Below, one piece after another: positions 9,788 to 15,567 of a stretch of 35,216 nt of DNA. The notes below the pieces were generated by a model. The model searched no databases, was not told the origin of the DNA, and saw only the letters and a program-made list of their open reading frames with translations. Made by a program: the position numbers and the translations under genes. Source of the stretch: Prolixibacteraceae bacterium (lineage in GTDB: Bacteria > Bacteroidota > Bacteroidia > Bacteroidales > Prolixibacteraceae); the NCBI GenBank assembly GCA_003457135.1, contig DMSQ01000023.1, forward strand, positions 1 through 35,216, written 5' to 3'. Each line of letters opens with the position of its first letter. Position 1 is the first letter of the stretch.

Positions 9788-10231
9788 TTAGTTTGTTGAT
9801 GGGCGTTCGCCGTCAATGGTGATACCCATACTTCTGGCAGTACCAGCTACCATGCTCATAGCTGCATCAAGTGTGAAACAGTTAAGGTCTTCCAATTTGA
9901 TTTCAGCAATCGCCTTTACTTGTTCCCAGTTTACAGAACCCACTTTGTTAATATGGGGTTCTGAGGAACCTTTTTTCACTTTGGCCGCTTCGATAAGTTG
10001 CACGGCTACCGGGGGTTGTTTAATTACAAAATCAAACGATTTATCAGCATAAACAGTAATAACCACTGGTAACACTTTCCCTGAAAGGTCTTGTGTACGG
10101 GCGTTAAACTGTTTGCAAAACTGCATAATATTTACCCCTTTAGAACCTAATGCTGGGCCTATCGGAGGTGAAGGGTTAGCAGCACCCCCCTTTACTTGCA
10201 ATTTAATTAATCCAGCAATTTCTTTAGCCAT
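9788..10231 (-). CDS. rplK: Large ribosomal subunit protein uL11
   Basis: uL11 is part of the GTPase-associated centre and, in stringent-response bacteria, of RelA activation. The 147-residue sequence starts MAKEIAGLIKLQVKGGAANP and keeps the Pro-rich N-terminal segment SPPIGPALGSKGVNIMQFC that is involved in factor-dependent movement. The C-terminal RNA-binding domain includes GTARSMGITI near the end. It is first in the ribosomal-protein block, 22 bp after nusG, an arrangement shared with most bacteria. Confidence 0.98.
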   Translation of the reverse strand: MAKEIAGLIKLQVKGGAANPSPPIGPALGSKGVNIMQFCKQFNARTQDLSGKVLPVVITVYADKSFDFVIKQPPVAVQLIEAAKVKKGSSEPHINKVGSVNWEQVKAIAEIKLEDLNCFTLDAAMSMVAGTARSMGITIDGERPSTN

Positions 10232-10253
10232 AATAAAATCGATAAAAGATTTA

Positions 10254-10802
10254 TTACTCCTTTTCTACTTGCATAAAGCTAAGTTCCAGAGGAGTTTTTC
10301 GTCCAAAAATTTTGACCATTACTTCAAGCTTCTTCTTTTCATCATTGATTTTTTCAATGATTCCGTTAAAGCCATTGAATGGCCCATCAATTACTTTCAC
10401 AGTTTCTCCTATTACAAAAGGAATATTCATTTCTTCGCCTGATTCGGCCATTTCATCTACCCGACCAAGGATCCGGTAAACTTCAGACTGGCGCATTGGA
10501 ACCGGTTCACCACTTTTTGTATCCCCAAGGAAGCCAATGACGTTGGGAATATTTTTTAACATGTGGGGAATTTCACCAACCAGACAAGCTTCAACCAAAA
10601 CATAACCAGGAAAGAAATTTCTTTCTTTACTGATTTTTTTTCCGTTGCGAATTTGATAAACTTTCTCAGTGGGAATTAAAACCTGTGAAACAAACTCCTG
10701 GAGACCAGCATTTGCAATCTCGTTTTCAATATATTCTTTGACTTTCTTCTCTTTTCCTCCAATTGCCCGAAGAACATACCATTTTTTTACGTTTTCGCTC
10801 AT
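10254..10802 (-). CDS. nusG: Transcription termination/antitermination factor NusG
   Basis: NusG binds the beta' clamp through its N-terminal NGN domain and links RNA polymerase to the ribosome or Rho through its C-terminal KOW domain. The 182-residue protein starts MSENVKKWYVLRAIGGKEKK; WYVLRAIGGKE is the NGN start. FFPGYVLVEA lies at about residues 63-72. The KOW motif, VGETVKVIDGPFNGFNG, is in the C-terminal quarter. It follows secE by 19 bp. Its start is preceded by AGGAG (10809-10813) with a 6-base spacer, a Shine-Dalgarno sequence that most neighbouring genes lack. Confidence 0.97.
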   Translation of the reverse strand: MSENVKKWYVLRAIGGKEKKVKEYIENEIANAGLQEFVSQVLIPTEKVYQIRNGKKISKERNFFPGYVLVEACLVGEIPHMLKNIPNVIGFLGDTKSGEPVPMRQSEVYRILGRVDEMAESGEEMNIPFVIGETVKVIDGPFNGFNGIIEKINDEKKKLEVMVKIFGRKTPLELSFMQVEKE

Positions 10803-10808
10803 GTTGTG

Positions 10809-10813
10809 CTCCT
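10809..10813 (-). promoter_or_regulatory. Shine-Dalgarno sequence of nusG (AGGAG)
   Basis: The minus strand reads TAGGAG, then CACAAC, then ATG, so AGGAG sits 6 bases before the start codon. Bacteroidota ribosomes rarely use such sequences, and the starts of secE, rplK, rplA, rplJ, rplL, rpoB and rpoC show none. A chance match of five bases is possible. Confidence 0.45.
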
Positions 10814-10821
10814 AAAAGGTA

Positions 10822-11013
10822 TTAATAAAATAATCTGTACACAAAGTTCATAATGTTTTCAAAAGAGAAATCCATTACGAAAACTATTAGTGCTATAATT
10901 AAGGAAGCAACCATTACGATGAAAGCACTACTTTGTAATTCTTTTCGTGTAGGCCAGGAAACTTTATGAACAAGCTCGTTATAAGCTTCTTCGAAATAAA
11001 TTTTAAGTTTCAT
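10822..11013 (-). CDS. secE: Preprotein translocase subunit SecE
   Basis: This is the small clamp subunit of the SecYEG channel in the inner membrane. The 63-residue protein has the conserved amphipathic segment VHKVSWPTRKELQSS (about residues 15-29) followed by one transmembrane helix (about residues 30-48, FIVMVASLIIALIVFVMDF). This single-helix form is usual outside the enterics. It starts the secE-nusG-rpl-rpo operon. Upstream lie only about 20 A/T-rich bases before a tRNA-like element and then the tuf terminator, so its promoter is not evident. Confidence 0.96.
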   Translation of the reverse strand: MKLKIYFEEAYNELVHKVSWPTRKELQSSAFIVMVASLIIALIVFVMDFSFENIMNFVYRLFY

Positions 11014-11035
11014 TTTTTATTGTAATAATATTTGT

Positions 11036-11100
11036 ACGGATGGTAAGACTCGAACTTACTTTGAATATTAAAAACAAACTCCCAACTGAGCAACATCCGT
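11036..11100 (-). pseudogene. Decayed tRNA-Trp-like element between tuf and secE
   Basis: On the minus strand a 65-nt segment has a perfect 7-bp acceptor stem (ACGGATG with CATCCGT). It also has a canonical T-arm (GTAAG, loop TTCGAGT, CTTAC) and a recognisable D-arm (GCTC, AGTTGG, GAGT). The anticodon arm has collapsed: between D-stem and T-stem there are 18 bases instead of about 23, with only TTTG/CAAA pairing around an 11-base A/T loop and no CCA anticodon. The D-loop is 2 bases short. Bacteroidota commonly carry tRNA-Trp at exactly this place, so I infer a tRNA-Trp remnant. It could be a dead gene, or a retained acceptor/T-arm minihelix used as an RNase P or RNase Z cleavage signal upstream of secE. 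Confidence 0.7.
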
Positions 11101-11133
11101 AAAAAGTCCCGGAAGCAAAGTCCGGGACTTTTT
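11101..11133 (-). terminator. Strong bidirectional intrinsic terminator after tuf
   Basis: AAAAAGTCCCGGA and TCCGGGACTTTTT form a perfect 13-bp inverted repeat around a 7-base loop. The G/C core has eight pairs and U-tracts flank it on both strands. It lies 25 bp after the tuf stop codon and ends exactly one base before the tRNA-like element. It should separate tuf transcription from the secE-rpoC operon unless it is read through. Confidence 0.9.
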
Positions 11134-11158
11134 ATCAGAATATATTATCAGGAAATTA

Positions 11159-12343
11159 CTATACAATTTCAGTTACCTGACCAGCGCCAACAGTACGGCC
11201 ACCTTCGCGGATAGCGAAACGCAGACCCACGTTAAGTGCTACAGGGTAGATCAATTGTACTTCAATAGATACGTTATCTCCTGGCATAACCATTTCGCGT
11301 CCTTCCGGCAAGTGAATTTCACCTGTTACATCGAGAGTACGGATATAGAATTGTGGGCGATATTTATTGTGGAATGGAGTGTGACGTCCACCTTCTTCTT
11401 TTTTCAGGATATATACCTCTGCTTTGAAAGTAGTATGAGGTGTAACTGAACCTGGTTTTGCAAGAATTTGTCCACGTTTGATTTCTTTTTTGTCAACACC
11501 ACGCAACAGCAAACCTACGTTGTCGCCAGCCTGGCCGTCATCCAAAATTTTGCGGAACATCTCAACACCGGTACATACTGTTTTACGGCCTTCAGCTCCT
11601 AAACCGATCAACTGAAGCTCGTCGCCTGTATGAACCATACCTGTTTCGATACGACCTGTTGCTACGGTACCACGACCTGTAATCGAGAATACGTCTTCAA
11701 CAGGCATCAGGAATGGTTTATCAACATCGCGGGGAGGAATTGGAATCCAAGAGTCAACTGCATCCATCAATTCCAGCACTTTTTCTTCCCATTTTGCTTC
11801 ACCATGCATCGCTCCAAGTGCAGATCCCTGAATAACAGGTGAATTATCTCCGTCGAATCCATAGAAAGTCAATAATTCGCGAATTTCCATTTCAACAAGT
11901 TCAAGAATTTCAGGATCGTCAACCATGTCCACTTTGTTCATGAAAACAACCAGTTTAGGTACGTTTACCTGACGGGCCAACAGAATGTGCTCACGGGTCT
12001 GAGGCATAGGACCATCAGTAGCAGCAACTACGATAATTGCGCCATCCATCTGAGCAGCACCTGTTACCATGTTCTTCACATAGTCGGCGTGACCAGGACA
12101 GTCAACGTGCGCATAGTGACGGGTTGCAGTTTCGTACTCAACGTGTGCTGTGTTAATGGTAATACCACGTTCTTTTTCTTCAGGAGCGCTGTCGATTGAT
12201 TCGAACGTTTTTACTTCACAATAACCTTTTCGTGCCAATACCATAGTAATAGCGGCAGTCAAAGTAGTTTTGCCATGGTCAACGTGGCCAATTGTACCAA
12301 TATTGACATGAGCCTTGTCCCTGTTAAATTTTGCTTTAGCCAT
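11159..12343 (-). CDS. tuf: Elongation factor Tu
   Basis: This GTPase delivers aminoacyl-tRNA to the ribosomal A site. The 394-residue protein is complete. The P-loop is GHVDHGKT (residues 19-26), switch I contains RGITI (60-64), the G3 motif is DCPGH (82-86) and the base-specificity motif is NKVD (137-140). Domains II and III follow in normal order, ending GAGQVTEIV. It comes 42 bp after tRNA-Thr(GGT), so the four tRNAs and tuf probably share one transcript. The same thrU-tyrU-glyT-thrT-tufB order is known from E. coli. A strong terminator lies directly downstream. Confidence 0.99.
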   Translation of the reverse strand: MAKAKFNRDKAHVNIGTIGHVDHGKTTLTAAITMVLARKGYCEVKTFESIDSAPEEKERGITINTAHVEYETATRHYAHVDCPGHADYVKNMVTGAAQMDGAIIVVAATDGPMPQTREHILLARQVNVPKLVVFMNKVDMVDDPEILELVEMEIRELLTFYGFDGDNSPVIQGSALGAMHGEAKWEEKVLELMDAVDSWIPIPPRDVDKPFLMPVEDVFSITGRGTVATGRIETGMVHTGDELQLIGLGAEGRKTVCTGVEMFRKILDDGQAGDNVGLLLRGVDKKEIKRGQILAKPGSVTPHTTFKAEVYILKKEEGGRHTPFHNKYRPQFYIRTLDVTGEIHLPEGREMVMPGDNVSIEVQLIYPVALNVGLRFAIREGGRTVGAGQVTEIV

Positions 12344-12385
12344 AACTTGTAATAATTTTAATTTATCTTTTTAAACTTTCATCAG

Positions 12386-12457
12386 AGCTGAGGGCGAGAA
12401 TTGAACTCGCGACCTCTTCCTTACCAAGGAAGCGCTCTACCCCTGAGCTACATCAGC
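12386..12457 (-). tRNA. tRNA-Thr(GGT)
   Basis: The cloverleaf on the minus strand has D-stem GCTC/GAGC, anticodon stem CTTCC/GGAAG with loop TTGGTAA (anticodon GGT), T-stem GCGAG/CTCGC with loop TTCAATT, and discriminator T. The acceptor stem GCTGATG/CCTCAGC has one mismatch, U6 with C67. It is the last of four tRNAs and lies 42 bp before tuf. No CCA is encoded. Confidence 0.95.
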
Positions 12458-12470
12458 AATCGCTCTATTG

Positions 12471-12543
12471 AGCGGGAGACGAGATTCAAACTCGCGACCC
12501 TTAGCTTGGAAGGCTAATGCTCTATCGACTGAGCTACTCCCGC
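12471..12543 (-). tRNA. tRNA-Gly(TCC)
   Basis: The minus strand folds with acceptor stem GCGGGAG/CTCCCGC, D-stem GCTC/GAGC, anticodon stem TTAGC/GCTAA with loop CTTCCAA (anticodon TCC) and T-stem GCGAG/CTCGT. The D-loop reads AGTCGATA, so position 19 is A instead of G. The T-loop reads TTTGAAT, so position 56 is T instead of C. The normally near-invariant tertiary pair G19-C56 is therefore replaced by A19-U56. The rest is ordinary; no CCA is encoded. Confidence 0.96.
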
Positions 12544-12552
12544 ATGAGGAAG

Positions 12553-12591
12553 ATTAGAATTTTGAATGTTGAATGTTAGAGTGATTCTAAT
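12553..12591 (-). other. Inverted repeat in the spacer between tRNA-Gly and tRNA-Tyr
   Basis: The 81-bp spacer contains ATTAGAAT (12553-12560) and ATTCTAAT (12584-12591), an 8-bp inverted repeat around 23 bases that include two copies of GAATGTT. It may be a processing stem in the tRNA precursor. A/T-rich sequence makes chance plausible. Confidence 0.3.
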
Positions 12592-12624
12592 ATTCGCCAT
12601 TCTGCCATTCCAATATTCCGGTTG

Positions 12625-12707
12625 TGGGGAGAGCAGGATTCGAACCTACGAAGGCGTACGCCAGCAGAGTTACAGTCTGCCCCAGTTGGCCACTTTGGTA
12701 TCTCCCC
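12625..12707 (-). tRNA. tRNA-Tyr(GTA)
   Basis: This is a class II tRNA of 83 nt. It has acceptor stem GGGGAGA/TCTCCCC, anticodon stem GCAGA/TCTGC with loop CTGTAAC (anticodon GTA), a long variable arm (TGGCGTACGCCTTC) and T-arm GTAGG, TTCGAAT, CCTGC, with discriminator A. The long variable arm is expected for bacterial tRNA-Tyr. Confidence 0.97.
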
Positions 12708-12736
12708 GATCAAAATTTTCAGAACCAATATCGTTG

Positions 12737-12810
12737 AGCCGAATCTCAGATTCGAACTGAGGACCCCGAGATTACAAATCACGTGCTCTGGCCAACTGAG
12801 CTAATTCGGC
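12737..12810 (-). tRNA. tRNA-Thr(TGT)
   Basis: The acceptor stem GCCGAAT/ATTCGGC is perfect. The D-arm is GCTC, AGTTGGCCA, GAGC. The anticodon loop TTTGTAA gives anticodon TGT. The T-arm is CTCAG, TTCGAAT, CTGAG. The anticodon stem CGTGA/TCTCG contains a U29-U41 mismatch. It is the first tRNA of the tRNA-tuf unit. Confidence 0.95.
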
Positions 12811-12828
12811 ATATTAATACATCATGTC

Positions 12829-12867
12829 AAAAAACCCCTATAAACGATCAATTCCTGTTTACAGGGG
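12829..12867 (-). terminator. Intrinsic terminator after hpf, or attenuator in the tRNA-tuf leader
   Basis: On the minus strand CCCCTGTAAAC and GTTTATAGGGG form an 11-bp stem around an 11-base loop, followed by six U. One pair is G-U, possible only in minus-strand RNA. Only 18 bp remain between it and the first tRNA, and the best promoter element lies upstream of it, so it may be read within the leader of the tRNA-tuf transcript as well as ending hpf transcription. Confidence 0.75.
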
Positions 12868-12920
12868 ATTTCTTTTTGATCAAAATATCACAAAAATAAT
12901 ACTTGTCCGAAAAAGGTTTG

Positions 12921-12928
12921 CAAATGTA
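12921..12928 (-). promoter_or_regulatory. Candidate -7 element for the tRNA-tuf operon (TACATTTG)
   Basis: The minus strand reads TACATTTG, an exact match to the Bacteroidota -7 consensus TAnnTTTG, in the gap between hpf and the tRNAs. No TTTG is found at the usual 18-20 bp upstream; the nearest is 28 bp away. Transcription would start near 12915 and give a leader of about 105 bases. Confidence 0.4.
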
Positions 12929-12973
12929 TAAATTTTTTCTTCGAATCCACTAAAGACAAATTATTTTTTACAA

Positions 12974-13276
12974 TTATTTGTCTTTCAACTTTTCCTTAAA
13001 CTTAGTTAGTTGCCGGCGAATAGCATCAATGGCGAGGTCTATTGCTTCTTCAAACGTGTCGGCTTGCTTTTCAGCAAAAAGGTAGTCATATCCAGGAATG
13101 AAAAGTTTAATTTCTGCAATTTTATTGTTTGCAGTTTCAGGTTTAACAACCTTCAAAATTACATCAGCTCCGATAATACCTTCAAAATAGGTATCAAGTT
13201 TTGTTACTTTTTTGGTTAAAAAATCACTCAGCTTCTGATCGGCTGTAAAATGTACCGTTTTTACCTGAATATTCAT
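12974..13276 (-). CDS. hpf: Ribosome hibernation-promoting factor (short HPF/YfiA family)
   Basis: HPF binds the 30S decoding region and silences ribosomes in stationary phase or starvation. The 100-residue protein begins MNIQVKTVHFTADQKLSDFL and has the beta-alpha-beta-beta-beta-alpha composition of the family, ending in the basic helix RRQLTKFKEKLKDK. It lacks the C-terminal dimerisation domain of long HPF. It lies 18 bp after the xer gene in the same direction, a common Bacteroidota arrangement. Its start carries AGGAGG with a 7-base spacer, a full Shine-Dalgarno sequence that is unusual for this phylum. That hints at translation which differs from that of its neighbours, but the control itself is inference. 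Confidence 0.95.
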   Translation of the reverse strand: MNIQVKTVHFTADQKLSDFLTKKVTKLDTYFEGIIGADVILKVVKPETANNKIAEIKLFIPGYDYLFAEKQADTFEEAIDLAIDAIRRQLTKFKEKLKDK

Positions 13277-13283
13277 AATTAAT

Positions 13284-13289
13284 CCTCCT
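13284..13289 (-). promoter_or_regulatory. Shine-Dalgarno sequence of hpf (AGGAGG)
   Basis: The minus strand reads TAGGAGGAT, TTAATT-like spacer, then ATG; AGGAGG is separated from the start codon by 7 bases. It also fixes 13276 as the start. Flavobacterium ribosomes are known to hide their anti-Shine-Dalgarno tail with help from bS21, so such a full match is notable. Confidence 0.7.
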
Positions 13290-13294
13290 ATAAT

Positions 13295-14179
13295 TTATGA
13301 TCGTGGATGTGCTTGTCTGTAAACTTTTTGAATTTTATCTAAAGAAGTGTGCGTATAGATTTGTGTTGCTGCGAGATTAGAATGTCCGAGCATTTCCTTC
13401 ACTGCATTCAGGTCGGCTCCCCGGTTAAGCATATGGGTTGCGAATGTATGCCGTAGCACATGTGGACTTTTTTGGTCGATTGTGGTAACTAACGCTAAAT
13501 ATTTATTTACAACGCGATAGATTAGTTTTTCATAAACAGGTTCTCCGGATGAAGTGACAAAAAATGATTGACTTACATTTCCGAATAACAGGTTTCTTTC
13601 TGTTTTATATTGATCTATCAATTCGTTTAAGCTTCGCGGATAGGGAGTAATGCGTTCTTTATTCCGTTTACCCAACACCTTAATCATAGATTCTGTTTGA
13701 TTCATATCTGCATCTTTTAAATGCATTAATTCGGCCAAACGTATTCCTGAACCATACAACAGACTTAAAATTAATTTATCGCGCAGTGCTTCAAAGTCTC
13801 TACCAAAAAAACCATCATCAAACAAATGGTTCAGGTTTTTTTCCTCAACAAACTGAGGAAGTTTTTTCCGAACCTTGGGCACAATCACATTAACCAAATT
13901 GTTTTCCTTTATAACCTCCAGCCTTAATAAATATTTATAAAAAGACTTTAGTGCTGATATTTTTTTATTTACCGTGCGTGCAGAAATTCCGGCGTCCATC
14001 AACTCAATTACCCAATTGCGGACAATTTTATCATTTATCCCTTCGACATTAAAATCCCCGATCGTTTTGATAAAAAATTCTTCAAACTGATCGAGGTCTT
14101 TTTTATAGGCAATGGCAGTTAAATGCGAATACCTTTTTTCGTATTTCAGGTAATTAATAAACGATTCCTGATGCGACAT
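13295..14179 (-). CDS. Xer-type tyrosine recombinase (XerC/XerD-like)
   Basis: This is a site-specific recombinase of the kind that resolves chromosome dimers at dif together with FtsK. The 294-residue length fits the Xer family. An N-terminal SAM-like DNA-binding domain (about residues 1-90) precedes the catalytic domain. All catalytic residues are present: Arg147 (GSGIRLAEL), Lys171 (LGKRNKE), His240 and Arg243 (HVLRHTFATHML), His266 (LGHSN) and the nucleophile Tyr275 (QIYTH). It sits between rpsU (43 bp) and hpf (18 bp) in a conserved housekeeping order, which argues for a chromosomal Xer protein and not an integrase of a mobile element. XerC and XerD cannot be told apart safely here. Confidence 0.93.
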   Translation of the reverse strand: MSHQESFINYLKYEKRYSHLTAIAYKKDLDQFEEFFIKTIGDFNVEGINDKIVRNWVIELMDAGISARTVNKKISALKSFYKYLLRLEVIKENNLVNVIVPKVRKKLPQFVEEKNLNHLFDDGFFGRDFEALRDKLILSLLYGSGIRLAELMHLKDADMNQTESMIKVLGKRNKERITPYPRSLNELIDQYKTERNLLFGNVSQSFFVTSSGEPVYEKLIYRVVNKYLALVTTIDQKSPHVLRHTFATHMLNRGADLNAVKEMLGHSNLAATQIYTHTSLDKIQKVYRQAHPRS

Positions 14180-14222
14180 TAGTAGATAATTTACATCTTA
14201 TGCAGGAAAATTCCGGAAAATC

Positions 14223-14414
14223 CTAGTCGTCCTGGCGCAGCAAATTCTCAATATAAATGGCCTTTTTAATTTCAGCCCTTCTTTCAACCGATGGTTTTGC
14301 AAAAGCCTGCCTTACACGCAATTCTTTTACCACTCCTGTTTTTTCAAACTTTCTTTTAAATCTCTTAAGCGCTCTTTCGATATTTTCGCCTTCTTTTACT
14401 GGAATAACGATCAT
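14223..14414 (-). CDS. rpsU: Small ribosomal subunit protein bS21
   Basis: bS21 binds near the 3' end of 16S rRNA; in Flavobacterium it helps to sequester the anti-Shine-Dalgarno sequence. The 63-residue protein reads MIVIPVKEGENIERALKRFKR onward and contains the conserved VVKELRVRQ followed by a basic segment. It is the first gene of the rpsU-xer-hpf unit. A clear promoter lies at 14450-14480. The bases before the ATG are A-rich (GAAAAAATAATAATAGT) with no Shine-Dalgarno sequence. Confidence 0.96.
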   Translation of the reverse strand: MIVIPVKEGENIERALKRFKRKFEKTGVVKELRVRQAFAKPSVERRAEIKKAIYIENLLRQDD

Positions 14415-14449
14415 ACTATTATTATTTTTTCTAGTTAAAATTCGAGCCG

Positions 14450-14480
14450 CAAATTTATGAATTAAACCATACTAATCAAA
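14450..14480 (-). promoter_or_regulatory. Bacteroidota-type promoter of rpsU (TTTG-N19-TAAATTTG)
   Basis: On the minus strand TTTG (14480-14477) is followed after 19 bases by TAAATTTG (14457-14450). Both boxes match the Bacteroidota primary sigma consensus (TTTG at -33, TAnnTTTG at -7) with normal spacing. A start near 14445 gives a 5' leader of about 30 bases. The -33 box is itself part of a second TAAATTTG (14484-14477). Confidence 0.65.
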
Positions 14481-14561
14481 TTTAAACTAAAAAATTTATT
14501 TCTAATCGGTTTGAATGATTTTTCCTTACTATTTACAAAACGATGAAAGCTTGTTTTTGTT

Positions 14562-15473
14562 CTAAAAATATGGCTTTAATCTATTATACTCGTCTATGTT
14601 TAAGATCATACTATCGCGCAAAATTTCTAAATTACTGATGCTTCCGTTTTTTGATCTGTACTGAATAATTTGCCTTGAAAGATTGTTTCGCAGGTATGGA
14701 TGCCGGGAAAGTTCATTTGCATTGGCAAAGTTCCAATCAATTTTTTTGATTTTGGCGGGATCAATTGTCAAACTTGCTGAGTTTAACCGGATGATTTGTT
14801 CGTTTAAACCATATACCTCCTTTAATTGTGATATCGAATAAAAGCCACCAAGTAAATCCCGATATTTTACAATTCTTTTCGATAGTTTGTCTCCAATTCC
14901 AGGCAACAATTCCAAATCAGTCGAATCGGCAGTATTTAGTTCGAATGTAGCAATTTCAACTTTAGGATCAATTTTTGGATGAAAGGTTTCAGCCTGTTCA
15001 AACTTGATATAAGCTGATAAATCATTCTTCTGTTGATTAGTCAAACCATACATTTTAAAGAAATCTTCTTTGCTCCGGAATGATCCACCTTTGTTTTGGT
15101 AGTTACGGATGGTGGCAATTTGTTTCACCGATAATCCTAAACGGTGAAAATCGGCATCAGATGTTTTATTCGGATCAAATACAAATAACTCCGGAAGATC
15201 AATATTAGCCTGCCCTGATAAATCAATTGGATTCGGATCAGGAGGAAATAGTTTTCTTTCGGATGGATGTTGGTTAAGTGAATCGTTGAGCAAGCCTAAC
15301 TCATAACGTGCAGAATCGAATAACGCTGGATTGATTTTGGCAGGTTTTTCGAAATAAAAGATGGTTTTATTGGCTATGGCCATCAGGAATATTAAAATCA
15401 GAAGTAGGGTAATTCCTCTTCGTTCATTCCTGCTGAAAGTAAAATAATCCTGAATAAGTTGTTTGATGTTCAT
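14562..15473 (-). CDS. Membrane-anchored helix-hairpin-helix protein (ComEA-like repeats)
   Basis: The 303-residue protein has a short cytoplasmic N-terminus, one transmembrane segment at about residues 19-36 (GITLLLILIFLMAIANKT) and a periplasmic region. That region has three helix-hairpin-helix-like units, at about residues 108-155 (LSVKQIATIRNYQNKGG), 170-220 (LELLPGIGDKLSKRIVKYR) and 240-303 (NNLSRQIIQYRSKNGS). The middle unit has the full hairpin LPGIGDKLSKRI typical of ComEA-type DNA-binding proteins. Such proteins are widespread in Bacteroidota, but their role is not established. DNA binding or uptake is a family-level guess. No partner gene in the window supports competence. Confidence 0.8.
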   Translation of the reverse strand: MNIKQLIQDYFTFSRNERRGITLLLILIFLMAIANKTIFYFEKPAKINPALFDSARYELGLLNDSLNQHPSERKLFPPDPNPIDLSGQANIDLPELFVFDPNKTSDADFHRLGLSVKQIATIRNYQNKGGSFRSKEDFFKMYGLTNQQKNDLSAYIKFEQAETFHPKIDPKVEIATFELNTADSTDLELLPGIGDKLSKRIVKYRDLLGGFYSISQLKEVYGLNEQIIRLNSASLTIDPAKIKKIDWNFANANELSRHPYLRNNLSRQIIQYRSKNGSISNLEILRDSMILNIDEYNRLKPYF

Positions 15474-15516
15474 GGGATGAAAAGCTTTTCACTAATTTAC
15501 ATCAATTTTTGAAAAT

Positions 15517-15542
15517 AAAAAAACCTGGTTTATTCAACCAGG
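15517..15542 (-). terminator. Intrinsic terminator after fructose-bisphosphate aldolase
   Basis: On the minus strand CCTGGTT and AACCAGG form a 7-bp stem around a 5-base loop, followed by seven U. It lies 25 bp after the aldolase stop codon and before the helix-hairpin-helix gene. Confidence 0.8.
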
Positions 15543-15567
15543 CTCAATCATCTGCAAAAGTGATTTA

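Noticed and set aside
12566..12804. Three overlapping open frames of 60-68 codons on both strands around the tRNA genes
   Set aside because: They run through tRNA-Tyr and tRNA-Thr sequence; tRNA genes often give such spurious frames.
13295..14179. Tyrosine recombinase as integrase of a mobile element next to tRNA genes
   Set aside because: It is Xer-sized with complete Xer motifs, lies between rpsU and hpf in a conserved order, and no att-like duplication of a tRNA 3' end or cargo genes were seen. The tRNA-like element at 11036-11100 is far from it and has both ends of the tRNA, unlike an attachment-site fragment.
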